Below are positions 51,139-59,276 of a stretch of 64,000 nucleotides of DNA, piece after piece. The notes under the pieces are model-generated. The model did no database searches. It was not told the DNA's origin and worked only from the letters and a program-made list of their open reading frames with translations. Source of the stretch: Micromonospora peucetia (lineage in GTDB: Bacteria > Actinomycetota > Actinomycetes > Mycobacteriales > Micromonosporaceae); the NCBI RefSeq assembly GCF_900091625.1, contig NZ_FMIC01000002.1, positions 6,820,001-6,884,000 on the forward strand. The letters run 5' to 3'. Each line of letters begins with the position of its first letter. Within the stretch, counting starts at the first letter, position 1. The position numbers were made by a program, and so were the translations under genes.

Positions 51139-51617
51139 AACAGGGTCCCCACGACGGTGGCCTCCGGGTACTGCCGGCGCTGCTCGTCCCACTGCACGAG
51201 CATCGCGGAGAGGAACGGCCGGCAGAGCCGGGCGGTCAGGGTCGGGGTGTCGATCCGGTCGTACACCTCGATGTAGACGGTCGGCACGCGCCGCAGCCGG
51301 GCGAGCACCACGAACGGGACGGCCACCCCGGCGCCGGTGGTCACCACCGCGGCGACCCGGCGCGACCGCAGCACCCGCCAGGCGAGGACGGCGTTGCGCA
51401 GCAGGTTCGGCACGTTGCGGGTGGTCGGGTGGTGCGCCGGGATCAGGTCCTCGCCGGCGAGCAGCGAGAGCGCCTCGGGTGTGTCGAAGGTGACCCAGCA
51501 TCGAGGCCAGCGTTCGTACCACGGGCGTAGGGCGAGCAGTTGGGCCAGATGGCCACCGCTGGAGCCCACCAGGAGCAGAACCCCGGGCGCGCCGGCATCC
51601 TCGGTTGTCGTTCCCAC
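51135..51617 (-). CDS. Alg14/PssD-like glycosyltransferase accessory subunit
   Basis: The product has 160 residues from GTG 51615-51617 with GGGGAG upstream. VLLLVGSSGGHLAQLLALRPWY is the glycine-rich start of Alg14-like proteins, followed by CWVTFDTPEALSLL, RNVPNLLRNAVLAWRVLRSRR, VVTTGAGVAVPFVVLARL and TVYIEVYDRIDTPTLTARL. It supplies the acceptor-binding and membrane-anchoring half of a split GT-B enzyme with the overlapping Alg13-like gene. Confidence 0.87.
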   Translation of the reverse strand: MGTTTEDAGAPGVLLLVGSSGGHLAQLLALRPWYERWPRCWVTFDTPEALSLLAGEDLIPAHHPTTRNVPNLLRNAVLAWRVLRSRRVAAVVTTGAGVAVPFVVLARLRRVPTVYIEVYDRIDTPTLTARLCRPFLSAMLVQWDEQRRQYPEATVVGTLL

Positions 51618-51842
51618 GCGACTCCCCACAAGTTCGCTTGGATGTTCGGTGGCCGCCACCCGACAGCAGATCACACGTCCTGCGGCCGTCAAATAGGGCG
51701 ACCGGACGACTGGTAGATCTCCGCGGGTGGCGGATCGGGCGTGTCGCGCCGGCCGCCGACATCGACGGTCGTTACGACCTGGAGTTCTTCCGTCACTTTC
51801 CGGAGTGGACGGCGGACCGCAGGCTCCGGTGATTTCGGCGGA
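51618..51842. other. Intergenic region splitting the polysaccharide operon
   Basis: This 225-nt gap is less GC-rich than its surroundings. On the minus strand TTGACG near 51690 could be a -35 for the Alg14/Alg13/GT2 genes, but no good -10 follows. No gene is supported. Confidence 0.35.
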
Positions 51843-53105
51843 TCAGCCGCTATGTCGTTTCTCGATGACGTCCAGCAGGGCGGGATGCAGCGCGGCGTTC
51901 CAGCCCGCGCCGGCGTCGGCGAGCCGCCAGGTGCGCAGCCACATCTCCAGCAGGTAGGCGTCGGTCACCAGCCGCCGGGGCGCCGGCCCGAGCCCCAGCT
52001 CGGCGCCGTACCGGTCGAGGTGGGCGTCGACGGCCCGCGCCGCCGCCGAGGCCGGCTCGCCGCGCAGCACCAGGGCCCGCTGGAACGCGTCGTGCGCCAG
52101 GTCGAAGCCGAGCGGCACGTCCGGTGCGCTGTGTTCCCAGTCCCAGGCGACGAGACGCCCGGCGTGCACGCCGAGGTTCCAGGGCACCCAGTCGCCGTGC
52201 CAGTGCCCGAACTCGACGGCCGTGTCGCCGTGCCGGCTGGTCAGAGCGGCCACGGCGGCGACCGCCCGGGCCCCGTCCGGTACGTTGGCGGCGGCACGTC
52301 CGGCCTCGGCGGCGAGCCGGGCCAGGAACGCCGACCCGGCCAGGGGACGCGGTGGTGCCGGTGGGCGGCCCCGGCGGGCCACCGCCAGCAGCGCCGCGAT
52401 CCGCGGCGGTTCGCCGGCCGACACCCCCCGCACGGCCGGCGGCAGCGGCTCGACCAGCGCGACCGCCTGCCCGTCGGTGGCCGACTCGGTAAGCAGCCGG
52501 GGTGCCGCCGGGTGGTCGGGCGCGCCGGTCACCGTGGGCAGTTCGCGCAGGGCCGCCGCCTCGGCGGTCACCAGTGCACGGGTGGCCCCGTTCCAGCCGA
52601 TCTTCGCGTAGCCGAGGGCCCGACCGTCCGGGGCGAACAGTTGCAGGGTGGGCTTGTGGTTCGGATCCGGCGGGCGGACCCCGCAGGCCGCGTGGACCGC
52701 CGCCTCGCCGAGCGCGGCGCCCAGTCGCCCGGCCAGCAGCGCCTCGTCGGCCGCGACCCCCTCGGGCAGCGACACGGTCAGCCGGGGGAACGGGGCCAGG
52801 TCGACCGCACCGACCCGCGCCAGCGTGCCGAGCGCGGCCCGCACCGCCCGCACCTTCGGCGGGCGCAACGCGTTGTACGCCAGCAGCGAGGCAGCCGTGG
52901 CCCGGGGCGCGCCCAGCGGCAGCAGGAACCGGGCCCGGGCGAGCGACGGGACGACCGCGTACCGGGCGACGGCGCGGTGCCCGGGCGGCGGCGGGCCGCC
53001 CACGGTCAGGGCGATCCGCTCGTCGCCGAACACGGCCCGGGTGACCCAGCCCAGCCCGTCGGTCCGCGACCGGGGGTCGGCCGCGTCAGTGGCCCGCGCC
53101 GTCAC
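51843..53105 (-). CDS. APH-fold phosphotransferase-like protein
   Basis: The product has 420 residues from GTG 53103-53105, overlapping the sulfotransferase stop (GTGA). The C-terminal half has the aminoglycoside/choline-kinase-like catalytic motif GHWHGDWVPWNLGV (HxDxxxxN) and the metal Asp in LVAWDWEHSAPDVPLGFDLAHD. The N-terminal lobe is long and Ala-rich, with a possible ATP Lys in LGYAKIGWNG. It may phosphorylate a small molecule or sugar in polysaccharide synthesis; this is inference from location, as no substrate is indicated. Confidence 0.8.
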   Translation of the reverse strand: MTARATDAADPRSRTDGLGWVTRAVFGDERIALTVGGPPPPGHRAVARYAVVPSLARARFLLPLGAPRATAASLLAYNALRPPKVRAVRAALGTLARVGAVDLAPFPRLTVSLPEGVAADEALLAGRLGAALGEAAVHAACGVRPPDPNHKPTLQLFAPDGRALGYAKIGWNGATRALVTAEAAALRELPTVTGAPDHPAAPRLLTESATDGQAVALVEPLPPAVRGVSAGEPPRIAALLAVARRGRPPAPPRPLAGSAFLARLAAEAGRAAANVPDGARAVAAVAALTSRHGDTAVEFGHWHGDWVPWNLGVHAGRLVAWDWEHSAPDVPLGFDLAHDAFQRALVLRGEPASAAARAVDAHLDRYGAELGLGPAPRRLVTDAYLLEMWLRTWRLADAGAGWNAALHPALLDVIEKRHSG

Positions 53106-54016
53106 GGGGCCCGGTCCGGCCAGTCGAGCTCCAGCCCCAGCCGCTGCCGCAACGCGTCGTTGTACGGGCGGTAGTACTCGGTCAGCTCGGCGCGCACCGC
53201 CGGCTCCAGCGGCGCCGAGCGACGGTCGTTGTAGACCTTGAAGTCGGGCAGGTCGTGCGGGGGCAGGCCGAGGAAGTCCAGCGTCCGGCGATAGGTCGAC
53301 CGGGCGTCGCGGTAGAGGTCCTCGCTGGGCAGGAAGAGGATCTGTTGCCGGTCGAACCGCTCCAGCCACGGCTCCAGATGTTCCAGGTAGCGGCCCCGGG
53401 CCCGGTAGGTGTACCAGTCGTACGGCTCGCTGAAGTGCTCCGGCTCGGCGATCAGCCGTTCCCGCTCCCCCGCCGTCCGTTCCTGCTCGGCGGCCAGCGC
53501 GGCGGCGAACTCCAGCGGCTCGATGCCGTGCGTCCGCCGCTCCTTCCAGTGCGAGTACGCCCGCTCCACCGGATCGCGCAGCAGCACGATCAGCCGCACC
53601 GACGGCATCAGCGCGGCGACCCGCTGCGCCGCGAGGGGATGGAACATGTACAGCGGCGCCGCCTCGCCGACCCGTACCGGCCCGCCGTGCCGCTTCTCCA
53701 GCGCCTCCCGCTGGCGTTGCGTCGGGAAGTGCGACCGGTACCAGGGCTCGCCGCGCCGCCAGTGCTCCTCGAAGTAGTGCGCGGACTTGGTGTTCCAGGC
53801 CGGGAAGAGCCGGGGCACCAGCGGGTGCTGGATGAGGTAGTTCCACAGCGAGGTGGTGCCGCCCCGCTTGGTGCCGATGACGAGGAAGTCCGGCAACGGC
53901 CGACGGTCGCTGGTACGCACCCCGTACTCGACGAGTGACTCCCGCACCCGATCTGTCACCTGGGTCGGTACGAGCTGCTTCACCCGGTCTCGGATGGACG
54001 ACACGACGGACCTCAC
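53102..54016 (-). CDS. Sulfotransferase
   Basis: The product has 304 residues from GTG 54014-54016, overlapping the flippase stop (GTGA). The PAPS 5'-phosphosulfate loop is DFLVIGTKRGGTTSLWNYLI and the 3'-phosphate site is VRLIVLLRDPVERAYSHWKE, in the usual order. EPYDWYTYRARGRYLEHLEPWLERF is the heparan/carbohydrate-sulfotransferase-like central part. It most likely sulfates a sugar of the polysaccharide. Confidence 0.92.
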   Translation of the reverse strand: MRSVVSSIRDRVKQLVPTQVTDRVRESLVEYGVRTSDRRPLPDFLVIGTKRGGTTSLWNYLIQHPLVPRLFPAWNTKSAHYFEEHWRRGEPWYRSHFPTQRQREALEKRHGGPVRVGEAAPLYMFHPLAAQRVAALMPSVRLIVLLRDPVERAYSHWKERRTHGIEPLEFAAALAAEQERTAGERERLIAEPEHFSEPYDWYTYRARGRYLEHLEPWLERFDRQQILFLPSEDLYRDARSTYRRTLDFLGLPPHDLPDFKVYNDRRSAPLEPAVRAELTEYYRPYNDALRQRLGLELDWPDRAP

Positions 54017-55659
54017 CTGCCCTTCGATTCCTCCGGGGCGGGCCCGGCGGCGGCCGGGGCCGCCTCCTGCCGCCCACGGACCTGCACCATGGTCACCCGG
54101 ATGCGGCGTCGCACCCGGGGCAACGTCAACAAGCCGACGCAGCCGGCAGCCAGTACGGCCACGGCCACGGCCAGGCCGCCGATCCCCCGCCCGCCGGCCA
54201 GCACCCCGACCGCCGCCGCGGCGCCGACCCCGGCGACGGTGGCCGCCCCGGCGCGCAGCATCGCCGCGTCGACCAGCGGCTCCCCGATGACGGCCCGGGC
54301 ACAGCCGACCGAAGTTAGGTTCTCGGTGGCGATGCCGAGCGCCCATGCCAGCGCCGCCCCGGTCGCGCCGTGCGCCGGGATCAGCCACAGGCCGAGGGAG
54401 ACGGTGACGAGCAGCCCGGCCAGCGTGGCGACCAGGTGCAGCCCGCTGCGCCCGCCCATCAGCAGCAGGCTCTGCACGTTGCCGACCCCGGTGTTGACCA
54501 GCATGGCCAACGCGAGCACGGTCATCGCGGGGGCGCCGGCGGTGAACTCGGGCCCGAAGAGCTGGAGGAAGGCCAGCCCGAAGACGGCGAGCAACAGGTA
54601 GACCGGCCAGGACAGCACCAGCCCCCACGTGGTCAGTTGCCGGTGCACGGCCGCCGCCGCAGCCCGGTCGCCCCGCCCCAGCAGCCGGGACAGCTGCGGC
54701 GACACCGCGACCCGGAGCCCCTGCATGGCCAGTTGGCCGGCGAGGATGTAGCGCCCGACGGCGCCGAACACACCGGCGTCGGCCGGCCCGGCGAGCACCG
54801 ACGTGAGCAGCACGCCGACCCACATGTTGCCGGCGTCGATGGCGGCGGACGCGGCCCGGGGCAGCGCGAATCGCCAGAACGCCGACCAGTCCTGCGGTTC
54901 GGGCCGCAGCGTCGCGCCCCGGCCGACGCCGAGCGGGCCGGCCACCAGCGTCAGGCAGGCCAGCAGGGCGAGCGCCGCCGGCACCAGCCAGCCGGTCATG
55001 CCGGCCAGCAGGCCCCCGCCGGCCAGGGCCGCCGCGCCGACCAGCACCGGTCGGGCCACCGGCAGCAGGAAGAACTGCACCCCGACGTACGCCCGGATCG
55101 GGCGCACGCAGCGCAGCGCGGCGAGCAGCAGCGTCATCGCCACCACCACCGGCACCGCGGCGAAGCTGACCGTCAGCAGGGCCGCGCCGTCGACGCCGGA
55201 GCCGTCGAACAGGCTCGGGGCGAGCCTGTCGGCGGCGAGCACCCCGCCCACGGCGACGACGACCGCCGCCAGCAGCGGCGGGACCAGCGCCACCGGGAGC
55301 ATCCGGGCGGCGTCACCCCGGGCGCCGAGGCGCCGGCGGGGCAGCGCCCACATCAGCCCGGTCTCCGCGCCGAGGGTGCACACGGCGGTGGCGACGGTGA
55401 CCACGCCGATCGCGGCGAAGAACGCCCCGGAGCCGACCGTGCCGTAGCCACGGGTGATGACGACCGCGAGCAGGAAGCCGAAAAGTCCGCTGGTGGCCGC
55501 CCCGATCAGCCCGGCCACGCCGCTGCGGACGCTGCGCCGCGTCTCCGTGTCGTCGGCGGGCGGGCCGGCCGGGGCGGTGGCCGGCGACCGGCCCGGGGCC
55601 GATCCGCCCGGTTCGGCGGCCGGGTGGGGCCCGGCCGGCGGGTGGGTGGCGGCGGTCAT
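54013..55659 (-). CDS. Wzx/MVIN-type polysaccharide flippase
   Basis: The product has 548 residues from ATG 55657-55659, overlapping the previous stop (ATGA). After a 40-residue Pro/Ala-rich head there are about 12-14 hydrophobic helices (for example SGVAGLIGAATSGLFGFLLAVV, VVTVATAVCTLGAETGLMWAL, MTVLALAMLVNTGVGNVQSLL). ITRGYGTVGSGAFFAA is the characteristic early motif of polysaccharide flippases. It should move lipid-linked repeat units across the membrane. Confidence 0.9.
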   Translation of the reverse strand: MTAATHPPAGPHPAAEPGGSAPGRSPATAPAGPPADDTETRRSVRSGVAGLIGAATSGLFGFLLAVVITRGYGTVGSGAFFAAIGVVTVATAVCTLGAETGLMWALPRRRLGARGDAARMLPVALVPPLLAAVVVAVGGVLAADRLAPSLFDGSGVDGAALLTVSFAAVPVVVAMTLLLAALRCVRPIRAYVGVQFFLLPVARPVLVGAAALAGGGLLAGMTGWLVPAALALLACLTLVAGPLGVGRGATLRPEPQDWSAFWRFALPRAASAAIDAGNMWVGVLLTSVLAGPADAGVFGAVGRYILAGQLAMQGLRVAVSPQLSRLLGRGDRAAAAAVHRQLTTWGLVLSWPVYLLLAVFGLAFLQLFGPEFTAGAPAMTVLALAMLVNTGVGNVQSLLLMGGRSGLHLVATLAGLLVTVSLGLWLIPAHGATGAALAWALGIATENLTSVGCARAVIGEPLVDAAMLRAGAATVAGVGAAAAVGVLAGGRGIGGLAVAVAVLAAGCVGLLTLPRVRRRIRVTMVQVRGRQEAAPAAAGPAPEESKGR

Positions 55660-57011
55660 GCGGGCACCGCTTCCGGGCGCGGGAGACGGGGGCGGTGCAG
55701 GCGGGCCGCCCTCTCCCGCTCGGTGAGCGCCATCGCGAAGGCGACCGCGAAGAAGGCGACCGCGAGGTTCTGGTTGGCCATGCCGTAGAAGGGGATCTGC
55801 ACCAGGCAGACGACCGGCACCACGGCCAGCCACTGCCCGGCGGCGGAGCTGGCCCGGGCGCAGATCAGCGCGGCGGCCACGAACCAGGCGAGGAAGCACA
55901 GCAGCGCGGGGACGCCGTGGCTGAACAGCACCATCCACAACTGCCCCTGGGTGCCGATCGGCGCCTCGGCGCTGACGGTGTCCACGTTCACCGGCGCGCC
56001 ATAACCGAGCCAGGGCGACTCCCGTACCCGCCGGATCACCTCGACGTAGAGCGACAGCCGGTCGGTGTTGGTGTCGCTGGACTCGACCCGGTTGCCGATC
56101 AGCTGGGTGACCGGGATGAACAGGGTGACGAGGCCACCGGTGACCACCACCCCGACGATCGACGCGGCCACCCGGACGTTGCCGCGCAGGGCGGCTCGGA
56201 CGCCGAGCACCGCCAGCCCGGCGCCGAGGCTGAGGAACATCGCCCGGTTGAGCGTGAGGAAGGCTGGGGCCAACGACAGCGGCAGCGACGCCAGCAGCGC
56301 CCAGCGCAGCACGCCACGCTTGCGCAGCATGGTGAAGGCCACCACGCAGGGCAGCGTCATCGCGTACGCGCTGCCGTAGTTGTTGGTGTACGCGAACGGC
56401 GCGGCCGGCCGGTAGATCGGGTTCAGCGACCGGGCGCTGTATTCCGCGGTGGTGAGATGGACCATGTCCTGGATGAACGGGGTGTTCGCCACCCCGCCCG
56501 GCAGCAGCACCTCCACCGGGGTGGTCAGCGCGAACCGGGGCGCCAGCACGCCCAGCCAGCCCAGGGCGACCAGCGCGAACCAGAAGGCGCAGAGCGGCAC
56601 GAGCACCGCAACCTGGTCGGGGCGTTCCCGGGTGACCGCGTAGACGTAGACGCCGACCACCAGCGCGGTGAGATAGAAGGCGAGCCGCAGGGCGAACGTC
56701 AGCAGCGAGGCCGGCGTCTGGAGCTGGGTGGCGCTGACCACCACGATGGTCAGGAACAGCAGCCAGATCCCGGCGGCCGGGGGCAGCGGCACCCGCCCCC
56801 GGATGAACAACAACGCGAACAGCAGCGCCCCGAGCAACGGCCACCCGAGGTAGAACGCGCCGGCCAGCCACCACACCGGCACCATGCCGAACATCAACGC
56901 CAGCGGCCAGAGCGGCAGCCGTGGCGGGGCCGGCGGCTGCGGCAGCCGTACGGCGTCGCCGCCTGGGCCGCCGCCCGGCTCGGTCGTCGCCGGCGCGCGG
57001 GTGACGGGCAC
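55656..57011 (-). CDS. O-antigen ligase/polymerase-like (Wzy-type) membrane protein
   Basis: The product has 451 residues with about 11 membrane helices. A Wzy_C/ligase-like core shows a large periplasmic loop (YSARSLNPIYRPAAPFAYTNNYGS), then FLTLNRAMFLSLGAGLAVL (family R-x-x-x-x-x-x motif) and SPWLGYGAPVNVDTV...GTQGQLWMVLFSHGVPA with the conserved G-Y-G and N-x-x-L-x-x-L-x-x-x-G-like pattern. It probably polymerises repeat units. It sits between the chain-length protein and flippase, a normal Wzx/Wzy context. Confidence 0.85.
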   Translation of the reverse strand: MPVTRAPATTEPGGGPGGDAVRLPQPPAPPRLPLWPLALMFGMVPVWWLAGAFYLGWPLLGALLFALLFIRGRVPLPPAAGIWLLFLTIVVVSATQLQTPASLLTFALRLAFYLTALVVGVYVYAVTRERPDQVAVLVPLCAFWFALVALGWLGVLAPRFALTTPVEVLLPGGVANTPFIQDMVHLTTAEYSARSLNPIYRPAAPFAYTNNYGSAYAMTLPCVVAFTMLRKRGVLRWALLASLPLSLAPAFLTLNRAMFLSLGAGLAVLGVRAALRGNVRVAASIVGVVVTGGLVTLFIPVTQLIGNRVESSDTNTDRLSLYVEVIRRVRESPWLGYGAPVNVDTVSAEAPIGTQGQLWMVLFSHGVPALLCFLAWFVAAALICARASSAAGQWLAVVPVVCLVQIPFYGMANQNLAVAFFAVAFAMALTERERAARLHRPRLPRPEAVPA

Positions 57012-57014
57012 GGA

Positions 57015-58637
57015 TCAGCCCCGGCCGCTGTGGGTCAGTACGAAGCCGAGCGGGGTGACCCCGGCGGCACGCAGCCGCTCCACGAGCCGGCGCAGGTCGC
57101 CCTGCCGGGTCCGGTCCTGCTCGACCACCACGACCGCGGTGCCCTGCCGAGCGACGGCGACCCCGCGTTCGTCGGATTCGGCCGGCGGGGCGTTGAACAG
57201 CACCAGGCTGTGGTCGGCGCCCTGCCGCCAGGTGCCGAACCGGACGCTGCCCGCGCCCACGTTCACCGGGTCGGTGCTCGCCACCTTCCCGTTTGCGCCG
57301 GCCGCCATCGAGGTGACCCGGGGCAGGGTCAGCGTGGCGTCCGGGTCGGTGGACGGGCGGGCGCCGATCGGGTGCGGGGACGGGCGGCGGACCGCCGCCG
57401 ACTCCGGCGTACCTGCGCCCTTGCCGTCCACCGGCGAGCCGGCCGGACGGGGCTTCGGGAGGGCCGGGCGGGACGGGTCCGCCGCGGCGGGCAGCCGTTC
57501 CCGGTCGGCGAGCACGGTGGTGCGCAACCGGTCGGCCCGGCCACTGTCGTCGGCGACGAAGACCTCCCGGCCGACGGCCGCCAGGGCCACTGCCAGCCCG
57601 GCGGTGATGGCCGTGGGGTCCTCCTCCCGGGCGGTCAGCAGGGACACCCGGGCGGGTTGGCGTACCCGCTCGGCGATGGCCATCGCCACGTACCGGATGT
57701 CGGCGTCGACCGCCTCCCGGCCACCGCGCCACCGGCGGCTGCGGACCGTGCCGAGCAGCGCCAGCCCGGTGGCGTCGCGACCGTCGTCGACCGACCGGAT
57801 CCGCCGGTCCATCGACTCCCAGGCGTACGCCAGCACCACGCCGAGCAGCATCCCGCCGAGCAGGCCGGCGAGCAGGTAGAGCGGGCGGTTGCCGGCCGAG
57901 GAGGCCAGGGCCCGCTCGGCGGTCTGGGTGACCCAGCCGGGGTTGACGTCGACCGCGGCGATCTCGGTCCGCGCGGCGTTGAGCTGGGTGAGCTGGTTGT
58001 TGATTCCGGTGAGCTCGGTCACCGCGGCGTCGACGGTGCCCGCCCGGGCGTTGTTGACCCGCTTCTGGAGGGCGGCCTGCTGGGCGGCGACCTTGGCGAT
58101 GCTCTCGTCGTACGAGCGCAGCATCTCCTCGCGCTGCTTCTCGTACATCGCCCGCCGCACGTCGATGTACGCCTGGGCGGCGAGGTTGACGCCGTCGACC
58201 GCCTGCTCGGCGGTGGGGGCCTGGTAGACGAAGCGCAGGATCTGCCCGCCCGTGGGCACCTCGACCTCCAGGGCGTCGCGCACCGCGCGCGGGTCCAGCC
58301 CGCCCGAGTCGGCCAGCCGCTGCACCACGTCGGTGCCCGTGGCGATGCCGCTCTCCACGTTCATGTTCACCGCCCGGTCGGCGTTGGCGCCGCTGGGCGT
58401 GAACGCGTCGGTGACGACGGGACGGACGGCCACGACCGCGCTGGCGGTCACGGCGGTGGGGACGAGCACCACGTAGCCCACCGCGGCGAGCAGGCCGACC
58501 GCGGCGACGGCTCCGACCAGCCGGATCCGGTGCAGCGGGACGCGGAGCAGGTCGGTCAGCGTGACGGTGCGGCCCGGTGTGCCGCCACCACCGACGGGGG
58601 TGTCCGTGGGCCAGGAACCGGGGGAAGCATCAGTCAT
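57015..58637 (-). CDS. Wzz-type chain-length protein with degenerate BY-kinase domain
   Basis: The product has 540 residues. N-terminal Wzz domain: TM1 IRLVGAVAAVGLLAAVGYVV, a periplasmic coiled coil (KQREEMLRSYDESIAKVAAQ) and TM2 YLLAGLLGGMLLGVVLAYAW. The C-terminal half follows the bacterial tyrosine-kinase layout (RYVAMAIAERVRQ, REVFVADDSGRADRLR, HSLVLFNAPPAESD), but the Walker A position reads LTAREEDPTAI with no GK[ST]. No tyrosine-rich tail is present. It probably controls chain length without kinase activity. It overlaps the acetyltransferase by 8 nt. Confidence 0.87.
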   Translation of the reverse strand: MTDASPGSWPTDTPVGGGGTPGRTVTLTDLLRVPLHRIRLVGAVAAVGLLAAVGYVVLVPTAVTASAVVAVRPVVTDAFTPSGANADRAVNMNVESGIATGTDVVQRLADSGGLDPRAVRDALEVEVPTGGQILRFVYQAPTAEQAVDGVNLAAQAYIDVRRAMYEKQREEMLRSYDESIAKVAAQQAALQKRVNNARAGTVDAAVTELTGINNQLTQLNAARTEIAAVDVNPGWVTQTAERALASSAGNRPLYLLAGLLGGMLLGVVLAYAWESMDRRIRSVDDGRDATGLALLGTVRSRRWRGGREAVDADIRYVAMAIAERVRQPARVSLLTAREEDPTAITAGLAVALAAVGREVFVADDSGRADRLRTTVLADRERLPAAADPSRPALPKPRPAGSPVDGKGAGTPESAAVRRPSPHPIGARPSTDPDATLTLPRVTSMAAGANGKVASTDPVNVGAGSVRFGTWRQGADHSLVLFNAPPAESDERGVAVARQGTAVVVVEQDRTRQGDLRRLVERLRAAGVTPLGFVLTHSGRG

Positions 58638-59145
58638 GGAACTTCTTCACCGTCTGTTGTGGATTTCCGGCGACCACGACCCGCGGCGGCACGTCCGTAC
58701 GGACCACCGTGGCGGCGCCCACGACACTGTCCCGGCCGATCCGCACGCCCTTCAGCACCAGGGCGTGCGCCCCGATCCACACGTTGTCCTCGACCGTGAT
58801 CGGGGCGCGGGTCGCCGGGACGGGCGGGTCGTGCCGCTGTTCGGGTGGCAGGTTGTGGAAGTCGTTGTCCAGCAGCTCGCAGTCCGAGAGCAGGCACCGG
58901 TCGCCGATCGTGACCGACGTCCAGGTGCCGATCCAGGTGGCGTTCAACAGGCAGTCGGCGCCGACCCGCACCTCGCCGGGGCCGGCGAAGCGGACCAGCT
59001 TGTTGATCCGGGTGCCGTCGCCGATGCTCACCCGTACGCCCCGGCGCAGCCGGATCCGGCCGCGGATCTCCACGCCCCGACCCAGCGTCAGCCGGGGATA
59101 GCGCAGCGTGTACCAGCCGCGCTTGACCGCGAAGACGACCCGCAC
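58630..59145 (-). CDS. Hexapeptide-repeat acyltransferase
   Basis: I place the start at GTG 59143-59145 (VRVVFAVKRGWYTLRYPRL), 6 nt after AGGGGG, giving 171 residues; a TTG 99 nt upstream would add an Arg-rich, non-conserved head. The left-handed beta helix is clear (GRGVEIRGRIRLRRGVRVSIGDG, WIGTWTSVTIGDRC), with LLSDCELLDNDFHNL and the late NVWIGAHALVLKGVRIGRDSVVGAATVV. It resembles colanic-acid-type O-acetyltransferases. The probable acetyl acceptor is a polysaccharide sugar. It is the first gene of the wzz-wzy-wzx operon. Confidence 0.88.
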   Translation of the reverse strand: MRVVFAVKRGWYTLRYPRLTLGRGVEIRGRIRLRRGVRVSIGDGTRINKLVRFAGPGEVRVGADCLLNATWIGTWTSVTIGDRCLLSDCELLDNDFHNLPPEQRHDPPVPATRAPITVEDNVWIGAHALVLKGVRIGRDSVVGAATVVRTDVPPRVVVAGNPQQTVKKFHD

Positions 59146-59252
59146 CACGAGCCCCCTGCGGTTGCCACCCGCGCCGACCAACGCCCCTCCCCCACGTCGT
59201 GCGGGCCGGCGACGGCTGATCCGTCGCCGGCCCAATGTGAACAATCTACCGA

Positions 59253-59268
59253 TGTTCCGTTACGAACA
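59253..59268. promoter_or_regulatory. Inverted repeat upstream of the polysaccharide operon
   Basis: The sequence tgttccgttacgaaca has 5-bp arms TGTTC/GAACA with a 6-nt spacer. It lies about 110 nt before the chosen acetyltransferase start in a lower-GC spacer. It may be an operator. Confidence 0.4.
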
Positions 59269-59276
59269 GTCGACCG

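Noticed and set aside
51605..51832. 75-codon plus-strand frame in the polysaccharide intergenic gap
   Set aside because: Overlaps the start of the Alg14-like gene, has no Shine-Dalgarno and no recognised motif.
55695..58799. 1034-codon plus-strand frame opposite wzz/wzy
   Set aside because: Low-complexity antisense translation; the minus-strand genes have clear membrane and domain features and overlapping junctions.
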